DNA of 47,811 nucleotides from Thermoplasmata archaeon (lineage in GTDB: Archaea; Thermoplasmatota; Thermoplasmata; Sysuiplasmatales; Sysuiplasmataceae), in assembly GCA_021817225.1 (NCBI GenBank), contig JAKAVR010000008.1, positions 1-47,811 of the forward strand. Reading direction: 5' to 3'. The notes under the pieces are model-generated. The model was given only the letters and a program-made list of their open reading frames with translations, had not been told where the DNA came from and made no database searches. The position numbers and the translations under genes were made by a program. Shown piece after piece: positions 6,170-14,171 of this stretch (the stretch's first letter is position 1; each line of letters opens with the position of its first letter).

Positions 6170-8257
6170 ATGATGACAGAAGGAGAGCCGCCGCGTAACA
6201 AGTCCATCAGGACAATGTCCGGTGGAACGGAGGCTATGAAGCAGCTCTCCAGGGAATTGAGGGAAGGTGAACAGTCCGCAATCGTCGTGCTGGAGCACGA
6301 TGGTTCCGAAGGCAAGTTCCGCGGATACATCTCCTTCAAGAAGGGAGCCATAGTCGAGGCGCTGTACAAGGCTACGGCGAAGGATGGCAGCTCAAGCTCC
6401 AGGAGTGGAAAAGAGGCGCTCAGAAGGGTCTGGAGAGAAGCGCTGGATCCACTTGTCAGGATGAAGGTATACAGCATCGAGCCCAGGGAAGAAGAACCGA
6501 AGGATGCAGAAGGCACAGATAACATGCCTGCGACAGTAACGGCAAGGAAAGTCAAGAAGCTGAAAAGCGAAGGACAGGAAGACGCCATGGTTGCACAGGT
6601 CACGGTCTGGAAGGAGGAGGGCTACGCAGTAGACGACCTGCTTGAAAAGATGAAGGCGGAAGACCAGAACTCTTTCCGCATTTACATGGAATACGACGCA
6701 AAGATCAAAAGGCTCAAGAATCTGGAAGGGGCGCTGAAGGAACTCGAGGGAAGAGGTTTTGACGGGGACTTTCAGAGGCTTTCAGGGCTGGCCAAGGAAC
6801 CAACCAAGGTGGCAGAGCTTGAACTTGGCATGGCGCTGCTTAAGAGAAAAGCAGAAAACAGGAAAAGCAGGCAGATGCCAAAACAGGATACGGCGAGCGA
6901 CTACGACGAGGTCTACAGTGTCATCTTCGGAACGGAGAGCGCGGGGCCAGCCGACGGGAAGTGTCCCAACTGCGGTGCAAAAATGGTGTCGGCCACATGT
7001 GACATTTGCGGTCATTCAATTGGACCGGAGAGCAACGGCGCTACGGGCTTGAACACTGCGTTGAATTTCGACAATTTCGTTGTCGGCTCCAGCAACAAGT
7101 TTGCCTACGCGGCATGCATTTCAATTGCCAATTCAAGTCCGGACCAGTACAATCCGCTCTTCATTTACTCTGCACCGGGGCTTGGAAAAACTCATCTCCT
7201 CAATGCAATTGGCAACCAGATAAGAGAGGAGAGGAAGGGCTACCGTGTCATGTACACGGGAGCAGAGAAACTGGTTGACGAGCTGATTGCACCGACAAAG
7301 GAGAAAGGAGACGGCTATGCCTCAACACTCAGAAAACTCGACTTGCTACTGATAGACGACATACAGTTCATTTCGGGAAAGGATGAAGCGCAGAATCTGC
7401 TGCTTGGTGTCATGAGTTCACTCCTCAGGGACGGCAAGAACGTTGTCATCTCGGGCGACATGCAGCCGAAGGACATACAGGGTCTGGAGAGCCAGCTTGT
7501 GGCGAGGCTCGAATCGGGACTGCTCGTTGACATGAGGCCTCCCGACATGGAAACGAGAATCAGGATACTCGAGCAGAAGATAAGGGAGGAGAAGTACCAG
7601 ATGCCGCAGTCTGTGCTGAAGTTCATTGCCGAGACAGTGGATGACAACATAAGGGAGCTGACAGGCTCGCTGAACAGGGTCGTTGCGTACAGCACGCTTA
7701 TGAAAATACCGCCGACAGTGGAAACGGCAAAAAGGATACTGAAGATCGCACCACAGGAACAGAGGAAGGAGACGAAGGCGAGGATAGAACTTCGCCCGGG
7801 GCATGGCTACCTGATTGAAGAGGACAGGGCAAGCATGTGCCACCTGCTTGTGCAGGAGAAACTGGGGGAGAACTGGATTGCCCTGGACATTTCGAGAGTA
7901 AACCCCACCAGGCTTCGCACAAAGTTCCCCGGCCTGGAGAAGGCGCGCGTCGTATGGCTGACGGATCGGGAGAGCGACCGCGAAATCACTCTCCAGCCTT
8001 CTCTTGAGAAGATAGAGTTTGAAATCAGGGGATTCATGGAGTCCGCATCAAGAGAAAATACGAGGGCAATAGTCAACATTGACGACCTGCAGTATGTTGT
8101 AAGCAACACAAACTTCGAAGGAACGGTCAGACTGCTGAGGAGGACAGTCGATGAGATGTCCGAGCGCAATTCGGTGCTTATCATCTCGGTTGGAAAGGAA
8201 ACACTGGCCAAGCAGGAGATAGCGATCCTTGAACGGGAGCTTGAACTCATACAGTAG
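6170..8257 (+). CDS. DnaA-type AAA+ ATPase with zinc ribbon and DUF835-like C-terminus
   Basis: A 695-residue soluble protein. Residues about 20-105 form a small N-terminal domain reminiscent of PATAN/DUF4388-type domains, and 135-240 are charged and helical. A zinc ribbon has Cys265, 268, 277 and 280. Residues 298-525 match the bacterial DnaA AAA+ core closely: NFDNFVVGSSNKFAYAA, Walker A GLGKTH (337-342), the initiator-specific segment YTGAEKLVDEL, Walker B LLLIDDIQF with Asp396-Asp397, RLESGLLVDMRPPD with its candidate arginine finger, and sensor 2 NIRELTGSLNRV. The DNA-binding domain IV of DnaA is absent. Residues about 545-690 resemble DUF835 instead (GYLIEE..., VVWLTD, VNIDDLQYVV). Archaea start replication with Orc1/Cdc6, so this is more likely a DnaA-derived regulator or signalling ATPase. 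ATG 6173 is an equal start. Confidence 0.85.
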   Translation: MMTEGEPPRNKSIRTMSGGTEAMKQLSRELREGEQSAIVVLEHDGSEGKFRGYISFKKGAIVEALYKATAKDGSSSSRSGKEALRRVWREALDPLVRMKVYSIEPREEEPKDAEGTDNMPATVTARKVKKLKSEGQEDAMVAQVTVWKEEGYAVDDLLEKMKAEDQNSFRIYMEYDAKIKRLKNLEGALKELEGRGFDGDFQRLSGLAKEPTKVAELELGMALLKRKAENRKSRQMPKQDTASDYDEVYSVIFGTESAGPADGKCPNCGAKMVSATCDICGHSIGPESNGATGLNTALNFDNFVVGSSNKFAYAACISIANSSPDQYNPLFIYSAPGLGKTHLLNAIGNQIREERKGYRVMYTGAEKLVDELIAPTKEKGDGYASTLRKLDLLLIDDIQFISGKDEAQNLLLGVMSSLLRDGKNVVISGDMQPKDIQGLESQLVARLESGLLVDMRPPDMETRIRILEQKIREEKYQMPQSVLKFIAETVDDNIRELTGSLNRVVAYSTLMKIPPTVETAKRILKIAPQEQRKETKARIELRPGHGYLIEEDRASMCHLLVQEKLGENWIALDISRVNPTRLRTKFPGLEKARVVWLTDRESDREITLQPSLEKIEFEIRGFMESASRENTRAIVNIDDLQYVVSNTNFEGTVRLLRRTVDEMSERNSVLIISVGKETLAKQEIAILERELELIQ

Positions 8258-8339
8258 ATGAGCGCCGTTGGACGGATTTTGCTGTAGGGTCAAAATCAGG
8301 TAGTTTGTTTAAAAAATCTCCTTGAAGACGGACCAGCAT

Positions 8340-8868
8340 ATGAAGCTCGCACAGATGGACCTCTCTTACGAGATACGCAAGTTATCCGAGTCAATTACAC
8401 CAGAAGAGAACAAAGAAAGAATAAGAGAATTTATACATCTTATCCAGGGCAGTACATGCAACAGAAAAGTCTGAGAGAGCCAGAAAGTATGCCCGCACTG
8501 TTGCAAGCAGGAAACTCCAAGTAATGCTTGAAAGGAGATGGAAGAACGGGGATGCTACACACATAGCCGCCGAACTCAGACGGTGGTTCGGAATGCTCTT
8601 CATGTTCCTGCAGCGGCACAACGTACCATGGCACAACAACCGTGCCGAGAATGCGATAAGGCAAGGCGTACTCCACCGCAAGATAAGCGGCGGAGGGAGG
8701 ACATGGAATGGTGCACATGTGCTGGAATGCATTATGTCGGTATACAGGACATGCAGGAAAAAGAAACAGGACTTCAAGGGCAACAGTCCTGTCATCACCG
8801 GTAAGAGGGGGTTACAGGGAAAGAATCACTCGATTGCCAGTGCCGTGAAGGTGAGTAGTTACGATTGA
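8340..8868 (+). pseudogene. IS66-family transposase, C-terminal remnant with frameshift
   Basis: The frame from about 8425 to 8868 contains VPWHNNRAENAIRQGVLHRKISGGGRTWNGA and LECIMSVYRTCRKKK, the hallmark C-terminal block of IS66 (TnpC) transposases, including the last acidic residue of the catalytic triad in RAENAIR. An upstream stretch from ATG 8340 (MDLSYEIRKLSESI...) is in another frame and ends at TGA near 8471, so at least one frameshift separates them. The N-terminal two thirds are missing. TnpA and TnpB are not seen. Confidence 0.75.
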
Positions 8869-9067
8869 TGTAATCGCCAGTACCAAGTCCTGCGAGAGCA
8901 AGTATCGTTTGACCTAACGCACTCACACTAAACGAACACATTTCAAGAGACATCTCAAGCAGCAACGGAATAGCTTAACAGCTTAGCGCCTCAGGTGGCT
9001 TGATTACAGCAGTTCGGGCCCTGGCATGGTTGTAGCTATACAATACAACCCGGTTTTTCACCAAGAT

Positions 9068-9796
9068 CTATTCGAAATTGTACACAACAAGAGTTAGTTC
9101 GCAACCGACCGGCTCAGCCAGACCCTTCAGCGTGGCATATAGATGAAAGATGTAACTGGTTGGACTGTTGCTGCTTGCGATTTGGATCAGTGTGTACCCA
9201 GCGAAACAGAAGTGATAATATCCATTACCCGAGGAGGTTTCGTTGAGCAACTTACCTGCCAATGAAAGCGAGCCATTGTTGCCGCTAAGAGAGAAGTTTG
9301 TGTAATATCCAGTGGGAGGATTGTTCGGAGGAATGCTATCCCATGTTATCAAAGAGACATTTTCGCTGGGCGGAGAATCCCAATATGTAGGTTGTGGCTC
9401 CGCCCATTGGACATTTGTATTATTGCCATAGTCGTTTAGGGAAAAAACAATATAATCAGGACTAAAGGCCATGCTTATATTGCCTGTTATGTTAGTGTAC
9501 ACTTCCCAGAATATGTTGCCGTTAGCGTCTTTATTTGAACCAGTGTCCAGAACTGCAGAGAACGTCAAGGTTGAATTCGTGTTGGTTTTGTCTGATCCAT
9601 AGAAGTAACTGGTCACATTTGCCAATAGAGATGAATCGGTCCCATTGTTGCTAATTGTCGTCGTGTTCCAGTATAAGAATTTCGAACTCGAATTATTTCT
9701 AGTCGTCAAAGCAGCAAGGGGCTGTGGTATCATCGCAGCAATCAAGACTATAGCCCCAATGCTGACTACCGCGAACGTAAGAATTACCTTCTTCAT
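9068..9796 (-). CDS. Secreted asparagine-rich protein
   Basis: Starting at ATG 9796 (MKKVILTF), the 242-residue product has a classic signal peptide: Lys-Lys, then a hydrophobic core to about residue 24 and AxA-like LAALTT. The mature part is rich in Asn, Ser and Thr with many N-x-S/T sequons, and has no C-terminal anchor. No family is recognised. The frame runs 42 codons further upstream, but that extension would bury the signal peptide, so the inner ATG with GGGAG upstream is preferred. It shares composition with the other surface proteins of this region and is probably glycosylated and exported. Confidence 0.65.
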   Translation of the reverse strand: MKKVILTFAVVSIGAIVLIAAMIPQPLAALTTRNNSSSKFLYWNTTTISNNGTDSSLLANVTSYFYGSDKTNTNSTLTFSAVLDTGSNKDANGNIFWEVYTNITGNISMAFSPDYIVFSLNDYGNNTNVQWAEPQPTYWDSPPSENVSLITWDSIPPNNPPTGYYTNFSLSGNNGSLSLAGKLLNETSSGNGYYHFCFAGYTLIQIASSNSPTSYIFHLYATLKGLAEPVGCELTLVVYNFE

Positions 9797-10010
9797 TCCA
9801 AGCCACTCCCTTAACATCTTGTTACCACACTCCGACAAGAGTTCAAGTCTTGGCCCCGCTTCATTTCGCTTATGCTTTGAGCTATGTCCCGGTGATTTGC
9901 AGCCATTAGAGATCGCTTGCACTTTATATATAGATACGCCGCTGCATCAATTTGTTGAGTCCAACTTGGGATTTCATGCATTAAATTCACATCACTTCAT
10001 TCTTGATACC

Positions 10011-10883
10011 TCAGGCCTGCTTGTCATCGAATAACAGCCCATTAGCTATGTAGTCGCCTCCGTGGGTGGTTCCATTAGGAAAAGCCGGAGCGGCAGAGAT
10101 ATCATAAACCGCAAAGGTACCGTTTAGAATTGAAATATTGACAATGGGAAGCCACGTTGCATTCAGTGGGTCGAATACTTTCATCGTAGTATTCAGCTTT
10201 CCAAGAACGAGCCACTCATCTGTTCCATTCTGTAATTGAACATATAAAGGCTGATCATGTCTCCCGGAAACACCAACAATGCCGTCAATTTCCCATACTT
10301 GGGTCACATTAGATACAGTGATTCCAACAACAGTGCCTCTCACAAACGAGCCGCTTGTTATGTTATACGACATAATTTGCGAACCCACACTCAAGTTTTG
10401 CACCTGTGTGTCACCTCCCCCCGCCAGAGATATTTCTGCCCCATTAAGAACACAACCCGGGGGTATGTAATAATAAGTCAACGATGCGCTCCACGAATTG
10501 ATCGTGTCCATAACAATAGAAATGCTCCCTTCCACCGTGTTATATTGGGGTGCACTCGCACTGAGTGAGTAATCTTCAGAGCCAGCAAAGGCCATTTGGT
10601 AATTGTACACGGTGTTGGAATTTGTGAAAGCGACGAGTGAGTGACCGTCATAAGATGCCGTGACACTTGCATCCAAGATGGGGACACCGCTGGAACTGTC
10701 TTTTATCTCACCTCTCAAGACCCCTGCCGGGATGAATACGGTCGGGATCCCCTGCGAATCTCCAACGAAATTCTTGCCTGTATTGGAATTGGAGGTCACA
10801 CTTGATGAAATATCATTCATAGGCGAATTCACGATATGACCCCAAGACATCGGTGTATGAAGCGGACACACTATATGTCGCAC
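10011..10883 (-). CDS. 3' part of a frameshifted surface protein (carboxypeptidase-regulatory-like domain)
   Basis: This frame overlaps the end of the preceding surface-protein gene. The first ~25 codons are antisense-like filler (RHIVCPLHTP) and there is no signal peptide. From about 10,830 it reads as a normal extracellular protein: VFIPAGVLRGEIKDSSSGVPILDASVTASYDG, a carboxypeptidase-regulatory/peptidase-associated beta domain, followed by YYYIPPGCVLNGAEISL and several sequons. Such a domain also ends the upstream frame, and the two join smoothly if one base is gained or lost near 10,815-10,835. It is best read as the C-terminal half of one protein of about 680 residues. Confidence 0.55.
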   Translation of the reverse strand: MRHIVCPLHTPMSWGHIVNSPMNDISSSVTSNSNTGKNFVGDSQGIPTVFIPAGVLRGEIKDSSSGVPILDASVTASYDGHSLVAFTNSNTVYNYQMAFAGSEDYSLSASAPQYNTVEGSISIVMDTINSWSASLTYYYIPPGCVLNGAEISLAGGGDTQVQNLSVGSQIMSYNITSGSFVRGTVVGITVSNVTQVWEIDGIVGVSGRHDQPLYVQLQNGTDEWLVLGKLNTTMKVFDPLNATWLPIVNISILNGTFAVYDISAAPAFPNGTTHGGDYIANGLLFDDKQA

Positions 10884-12030
10884 CAGGCATGGCGAAAAAG
10901 TGCCAACCTCCAGAAGAGTTCGTCATGAGCTGAAAGGCTGCAAGTTCGTTGTTCATCTTCTGAACAAGTATGACCGGAACGTTTGCCGCTGGAAAACCCG
11001 ATGCAAAATTGACATATCCGCCAATGGAGACAGCTGGACTCAGATTTATGTTGAACTCTGTAGAAGTGCCATTCTGATATTGGTATCCAAGCTTGGTGTT
11101 CTCAAGCACCTCATTCTGTGCGAAAAGGGTGATGGTGCTGGGTCCTATATACTGAACAACTGATGGGAAGTTTGAAATTTGAATCAGTACGTATGCCCCA
11201 ATTCCGAACACGTTATCTCCTGCTGGTGAATTTGAGTCCACTGTGGTCCCGTTATCTACTTTCATCCACGCGTTATTTGATCCGGGCCCTCCAAATTGGT
11301 TGATATTTGAAGGGAAGGGACCATTTAGGAGTAATCCTGCTGCGCCAATACCTAACGAAAACGGGTACCCAAAAGCACCTACACCATCGATCCCAGACAG
11401 TTCTGCGAGTAGCAAAAGAGGTTTGATGCCCGATTCAATTGCATAAGTCAATGTATCATACGACTTGCCATTGTCTGCACCTGTGGTGGCGTTTAGCCCA
11501 GAATTGTAATATGATTGCCATTGGGTCACTACACTACTGGCTCCGGTTCCGTTTATTTGCGTTTGAATGCCCATCTCCTGCCAGCCAGTGCCATAACTGA
11601 TTCCCGGATATTGCTGAGTCCACTGATTAGAAACACCTACTGACGAAAGATAAAGCTCGATCCAAAAATGATGTGATGGATCCTGAGAAGCATAGTAATA
11701 ATTCGAAGAATTTGGTGATGTTGTTGAGAGATTAAGTTGTAATGCATTAGGTATTCCAAGAGAGTTGTTGTTCGAGAGTTGATAATTTGAAGCCCCAGGC
11801 GACCCGCCCTCTTGATCCAAAATCGGAAACGACTGCGGATCCTGTGTCAAATAAACGGTTTGATTCCCGTTGTAACCGAGCCAATCATGAAGTATCGGTG
11901 ACTGACCACTTGCCAAGCCAATGACTCCCGAGAAAACAAAGAATGCCATTGAAAGCATCGATGCCAAAATGACAAGTGTTGAAAAAACTCCGAAACACCT
12001 TCTCTGTCGACTACGAATCTGATTTGGCAT
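10813..12030 (-). CDS. Secreted surface protein, N-terminal part before a probable frameshift
   Basis: The product from ATG 12,030 (MPNQIRSRQRRCFG) has a basic start and a strong hydrophobic export segment (about residues 12-40), then a long extracellular part with many N-x-S/T sequons and aromatic patches. The middle (residues about 100-190: HHFWIELYLSSVG..WTQQYPGISYGTGWQEMG) looks like the glycoside-hydrolase- or lectin-like fold seen in thermoplasmatal secreted proteins, but no catalytic family can be named. A regulatory-type beta domain (SIGGYVNFASGFPAANVPVILVQ) is cut short at TGA 10,813-10,815. The ATG at 12,030 is chosen over 12,072 because GAGG lies 6 bases before it. Confidence 0.65.
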   Translation of the reverse strand: MPNQIRSRQRRCFGVFSTLVILASMLSMAFFVFSGVIGLASGQSPILHDWLGYNGNQTVYLTQDPQSFPILDQEGGSPGASNYQLSNNNSLGIPNALQLNLSTTSPNSSNYYYASQDPSHHFWIELYLSSVGVSNQWTQQYPGISYGTGWQEMGIQTQINGTGASSVVTQWQSYYNSGLNATTGADNGKSYDTLTYAIESGIKPLLLLAELSGIDGVGAFGYPFSLGIGAAGLLLNGPFPSNINQFGGPGSNNAWMKVDNGTTVDSNSPAGDNVFGIGAYVLIQISNFPSVVQYIGPSTITLFAQNEVLENTKLGYQYQNGTSTEFNINLSPAVSIGGYVNFASGFPAANVPVILVQKMNNELAAFQLMTNSSGGWHFFAMPGATYSVSASYTDVLGSYREFAYE

Positions 12031-12154
12031 TCCTTTCCTCTTTATTCCACCAGCTGCCAACTGATTTTTCATACGGCTCCGATTCCAGGGGTGGGTGTTC
12101 TCAACGGCTCAGCGTTCCAACTAGTAATGTTGCAGTGAAACTCCCCACTCCACG

Positions 12155-12163
12155 AATATAAAT
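12155..12163 (-). promoter_or_regulatory. TATA box for the surface-protein gene
   Basis: On the minus strand GATTTATATTC gives a clear TATA element. Transcription start is expected near 12,131, leaving a leader of about 100 bases before the ATG at 12,030. The rest of the 12,073-12,302 gap shows no gene. Confidence 0.5.
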
Positions 12164-12302
12164 CGATCACCACGTTTATTTTACTTCCTTTCCATAGGGT
12201 CATATTCCCTTAACGTTGTTCTTTCTTCAATTCTTAGTAAGTTCTGTTCTCTCTTCCGCCAATAACCCGTTAATTAAGAACAGAAACATCGGTTTCCAGA
12301 AT

Positions 12303-12737
12303 TTAAGGCAATATCTGACTATTGCGGCAATAGATTTTGAAGTAAGAAGAAATTCCTCTCCTGAAATAGATAGATACCGCTGCCATATTAGAAACCACAA
12401 CCAAAAGGTATAGGGAATAATATGATGGTTGCGGTGGCGAAGTCAGAAGGCGTAAAATGGTAACTGCAATGGCATTAGATCCGAGTGCAAGTGCCCAACG
12501 AACCGCGTTTTCACCGATGTTTTGGGAATTCATGGGCCATGGTTTGTTTTTGTACTTGAGCAGAAAAGATGTGATGTTAGACCACGCCAAGTAGAAAATC
12601 AGCCACAATAGTAGCCAATAACCGGCAGCGAAATTCACACCTGAATCAGGGAGGGTGAAGGTAGTCATGAAGGGAATGGAATTGGCCAATATCCATATGT
12701 AGGAAGAAGCTGACTCCCTTCGTTTATAATCATTCAA
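12303..12737 (-). CDS. Small four-helix membrane protein (second cassette copy)
   Basis: The 144-residue protein has hydrophobic segments at about residues 13-30, 36-60, 78-97 and 106-124 and ends in a YFRRGISSYFK tail. It begins 27 bases after the stop of the truncated surface-protein copy. This repeats the order and spacing of the pair at 1103-3398. Sequence identity to the 140-residue partner there is low but concentrated in the last helix and the xFRR junction. Function is unknown; it survives although its surface partner is broken. Confidence 0.5.
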   Translation of the reverse strand: MNDYKRRESASSYIWILANSIPFMTTFTLPDSGVNFAAGYWLLLWLIFYLAWSNITSFLLKYKNKPWPMNSQNIGENAVRWALALGSNAIAVTILRLLTSPPQPSYYSLYLLVVVSNMAAVSIYFRRGISSYFKIYCRNSQILP

Positions 12738-12764
12738 TGGGCATCACTGTTCAAGTAATGATGA

Positions 12765-13083
12765 TCATGGCCAAGGCGGGCTGTAAGGATATGATGGCCA
12801 TATGCTCTGGTGAGGACTTTCGAGCCAAATTGCAGCGCTAAGTGAGTATAAATTGATCATTGGATAGTACTCCCAAGGTGTTCCCTGCCACTGACCAGTA
12901 TGTTCCTGAGGTGAGGCCGCTTTCAATGAAGTATACATCTACGGCCCCTGGAATGCCATTTGGCGAGTGTGGCGAAACATTTTCTATTCCTCTCTCTGTC
13001 CCTCGAGTGGGAAAGATAGCAGCACCGAATGCGCCCAAGAGCATGACCAGAACCGCAAACAAGGCGAATATCACAATTACCAC
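12765..13083 (-). pseudogene. Internally deleted copy of the 620-residue surface protein
   Basis: The 5' part from GTG 13,083 reads VIVIFALFAVLVML...SPHSPNGIPGAVDVYFIESGLTSGTYWSV, nearly the same as residues 10-75 of the protein at 1536-3398. An in-frame stop sits two codons upstream, so the normal start is lost. In another frame, bases about 12,765-12,835 encode AAIWLESPHQSIWP...PPWP, matching the last ~22 residues of the full protein. About 540 codons between these ends are missing. The copy is thus an internal deletion with head and tail both preserved, joined near 12,835-12,890. Confidence 0.75.
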
Positions 13084-13500
13084 AGGACCCTACTACCGTT
13101 CCAACTACTCAAGACACTTCCCTACAGCCTTGCAGTTTGAATCCCATGAACATATAAAGCCATGATGATTCTTTTTGTCACGTGCCATGAAATTGATTCT
13201 GTCCCACAATGAATTTAATCAATTTTGCGGATGAAGAATCGCGTAACAGCTGTAACACACGCTCAGAAGAAAGTGGCAGAGACTCTTGCCCGACTATGAA
13301 ATCACAGCAGTGTCACGAATCCTGTGTAAGCACTGGATACCACACGTCAAACATTTCCTGAATCTCTTCCCTGCAGGCAGTGAATCCATTCAGTGTTATG
13401 ATCTACCAGTAGCTGTCTATTCTTTGCTGTTCGCTTGATAGGACATGCTTCTTGTCGCAGATAGTAAAGTGCTTTGAAGGACTTCAGACCTTTGAGAAAG
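13084..13500. other. Gap without a recognisable gene
   Basis: Roughly 415 bases between the deleted surface gene and tRNA-Asn. All frames are broken by stops and no strong promoter or repeat is seen. A TATA-like CATATAAAG at about 13,150 may belong to the former surface gene. The stretch is probably decayed accessory DNA. Confidence 0.4.
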
Positions 13501-13586
13501 CGCCGTTGGACGGATTTGAACCGTCGACCTTATGGTTACTGCGCATGGTTAACAGCCACACGCTCTGCCAGCTGAGCTACAACGGC
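13501..13586 (-). tRNA. tRNA-Asn (GTT) with a 13-base intron
   Basis: Acceptor GCCGTTG/CAACGGC, D-arm GCTC...GAGC and T-arm GACGG/CCGTC are intact. The anticodon stem TGTGG/CCATA closes the loop CTGTTAA only if 13 bases (plus coordinates about 13,537-13,549) are removed after position 37, the standard archaeal intron site. CTG and CAG flanking the junctions can form the short central helix of a bulge-helix-bulge cut by the splicing endonuclease. Spliced length is 73. TATA-like TTTAATAACC (plus 13,613-13,622, read on the minus strand) lies about 30 bases upstream. Confidence 0.9.
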
Positions 13587-13655
13587 ACTGATGCTTTTTA
13601 TCAAAAGCTAGTGGTTATTAAAATCTTTGGAGGAGACTGGCCGTTCTGCAGCCGT

Positions 13656-13970
13656 TCATTCGCCTATTGCAGCCTTCAGCTGATTCACGGTCTCGCTCAT
13701 TTCCATCAGCACGCCCTTGAGGTGCTCAAGGAACGGTTTTATCTCGTCCGTGGTTACCGCCCCGTTCGGAGAAGGAACTATGAGCCCCTCCTGTTCGAGT
13801 ATCCTGAGCGAATATCTCACCTTGTGCTGCGGATAGCTGAGCATTTCAGACAGTTTCAGTATCCCGATGGGCTGATTCCCAATGATTGCTTTCAGGACAG
13901 CAACATGCCTCTTCAGGAGATCTATCTCGACTTCCATCTTGCTGGTGAGTGAGTTTTTTTCAGGGTTCAT
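13656..13970 (-). CDS. Winged-HTH transcriptional regulator
   Basis: The 104-residue protein has a leading helix, then a winged helix-turn-helix at about residues 22-72 (VLKAIIGNQPIGILKLSEML..PQHKVRYSLRILEQEGLIVPSPNGAVTT). A C-terminal amphipathic helix (FLEHLKGVLMEMSETVNQLKAAI) probably forms the dimer interface. The pattern is that of small archaeal regulators with no ligand domain. It stands alone, 70 bases from tRNA-Asn, and has a perfect palindrome over its own promoter, so autoregulation is likely. Targets are unknown. Confidence 0.75.
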   Translation of the reverse strand: MNPEKNSLTSKMEVEIDLLKRHVAVLKAIIGNQPIGILKLSEMLSYPQHKVRYSLRILEQEGLIVPSPNGAVTTDEIKPFLEHLKGVLMEMSETVNQLKAAIGE

Positions 13971-14010
13971 ATAGAATCATATCCCCGCCACACTCTGTGA
14001 CGTGTAAAAT

Positions 14011-14026
14011 AGTATCCTATGATACT
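14011..14026. promoter_or_regulatory. Operator-like palindrome at the HTH gene promoter
   Basis: AGTATC and GATACT form a perfect inverted repeat with a 4-base spacer. It lies directly downstream of the minus-strand TATA element (plus coordinates 14,025-14,033, TTTAAAAAG), over the expected transcription start of the regulator at 13,656-13,970. This is the expected place for a repressor site. Confidence 0.5.
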
Positions 14027-14135
14027 TTTTAAAGCTAGCCGGTGAGCCATCCATGCAACCGCTCCGGAGATTGAGTTGAGGGGAAAGGCCACCCGGCCCA
14101 GGCAGGGACAACCGCTAAATAGCAGTTCTAACTTA

Positions 14136-14152
14136 ATTAGGTATTACCTAAT
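14136..14152. promoter_or_regulatory. DtxR/IdeR-type operator
   Basis: ATTAGGTATTACCTAAT is a perfect palindrome around a central T. It carries the TTAGG...CCTAA half-sites known for iron- or manganese-sensing DtxR/IdeR repressors. It sits 20 bases upstream of the ATG of the DtxR-type gene and overlaps its TATA-like sequence. Metal-dependent autorepression of this gene and the one downstream is the simplest reading. Confidence 0.7.
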
Positions 14153-14171
14153 AAAGAAAGAGAGATATGTT

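Noticed and set aside
7315-8250. Minus-strand frames over the DnaA-like gene
   Set aside because: Serine/leucine-rich mirror images of the GC-biased codons of the real gene.
6170-8257. Replication origin next to the DnaA-like gene
   Set aside because: No cluster of DnaA boxes or origin-recognition-box repeats and no AT-rich unwinding tract was found in the flanks.
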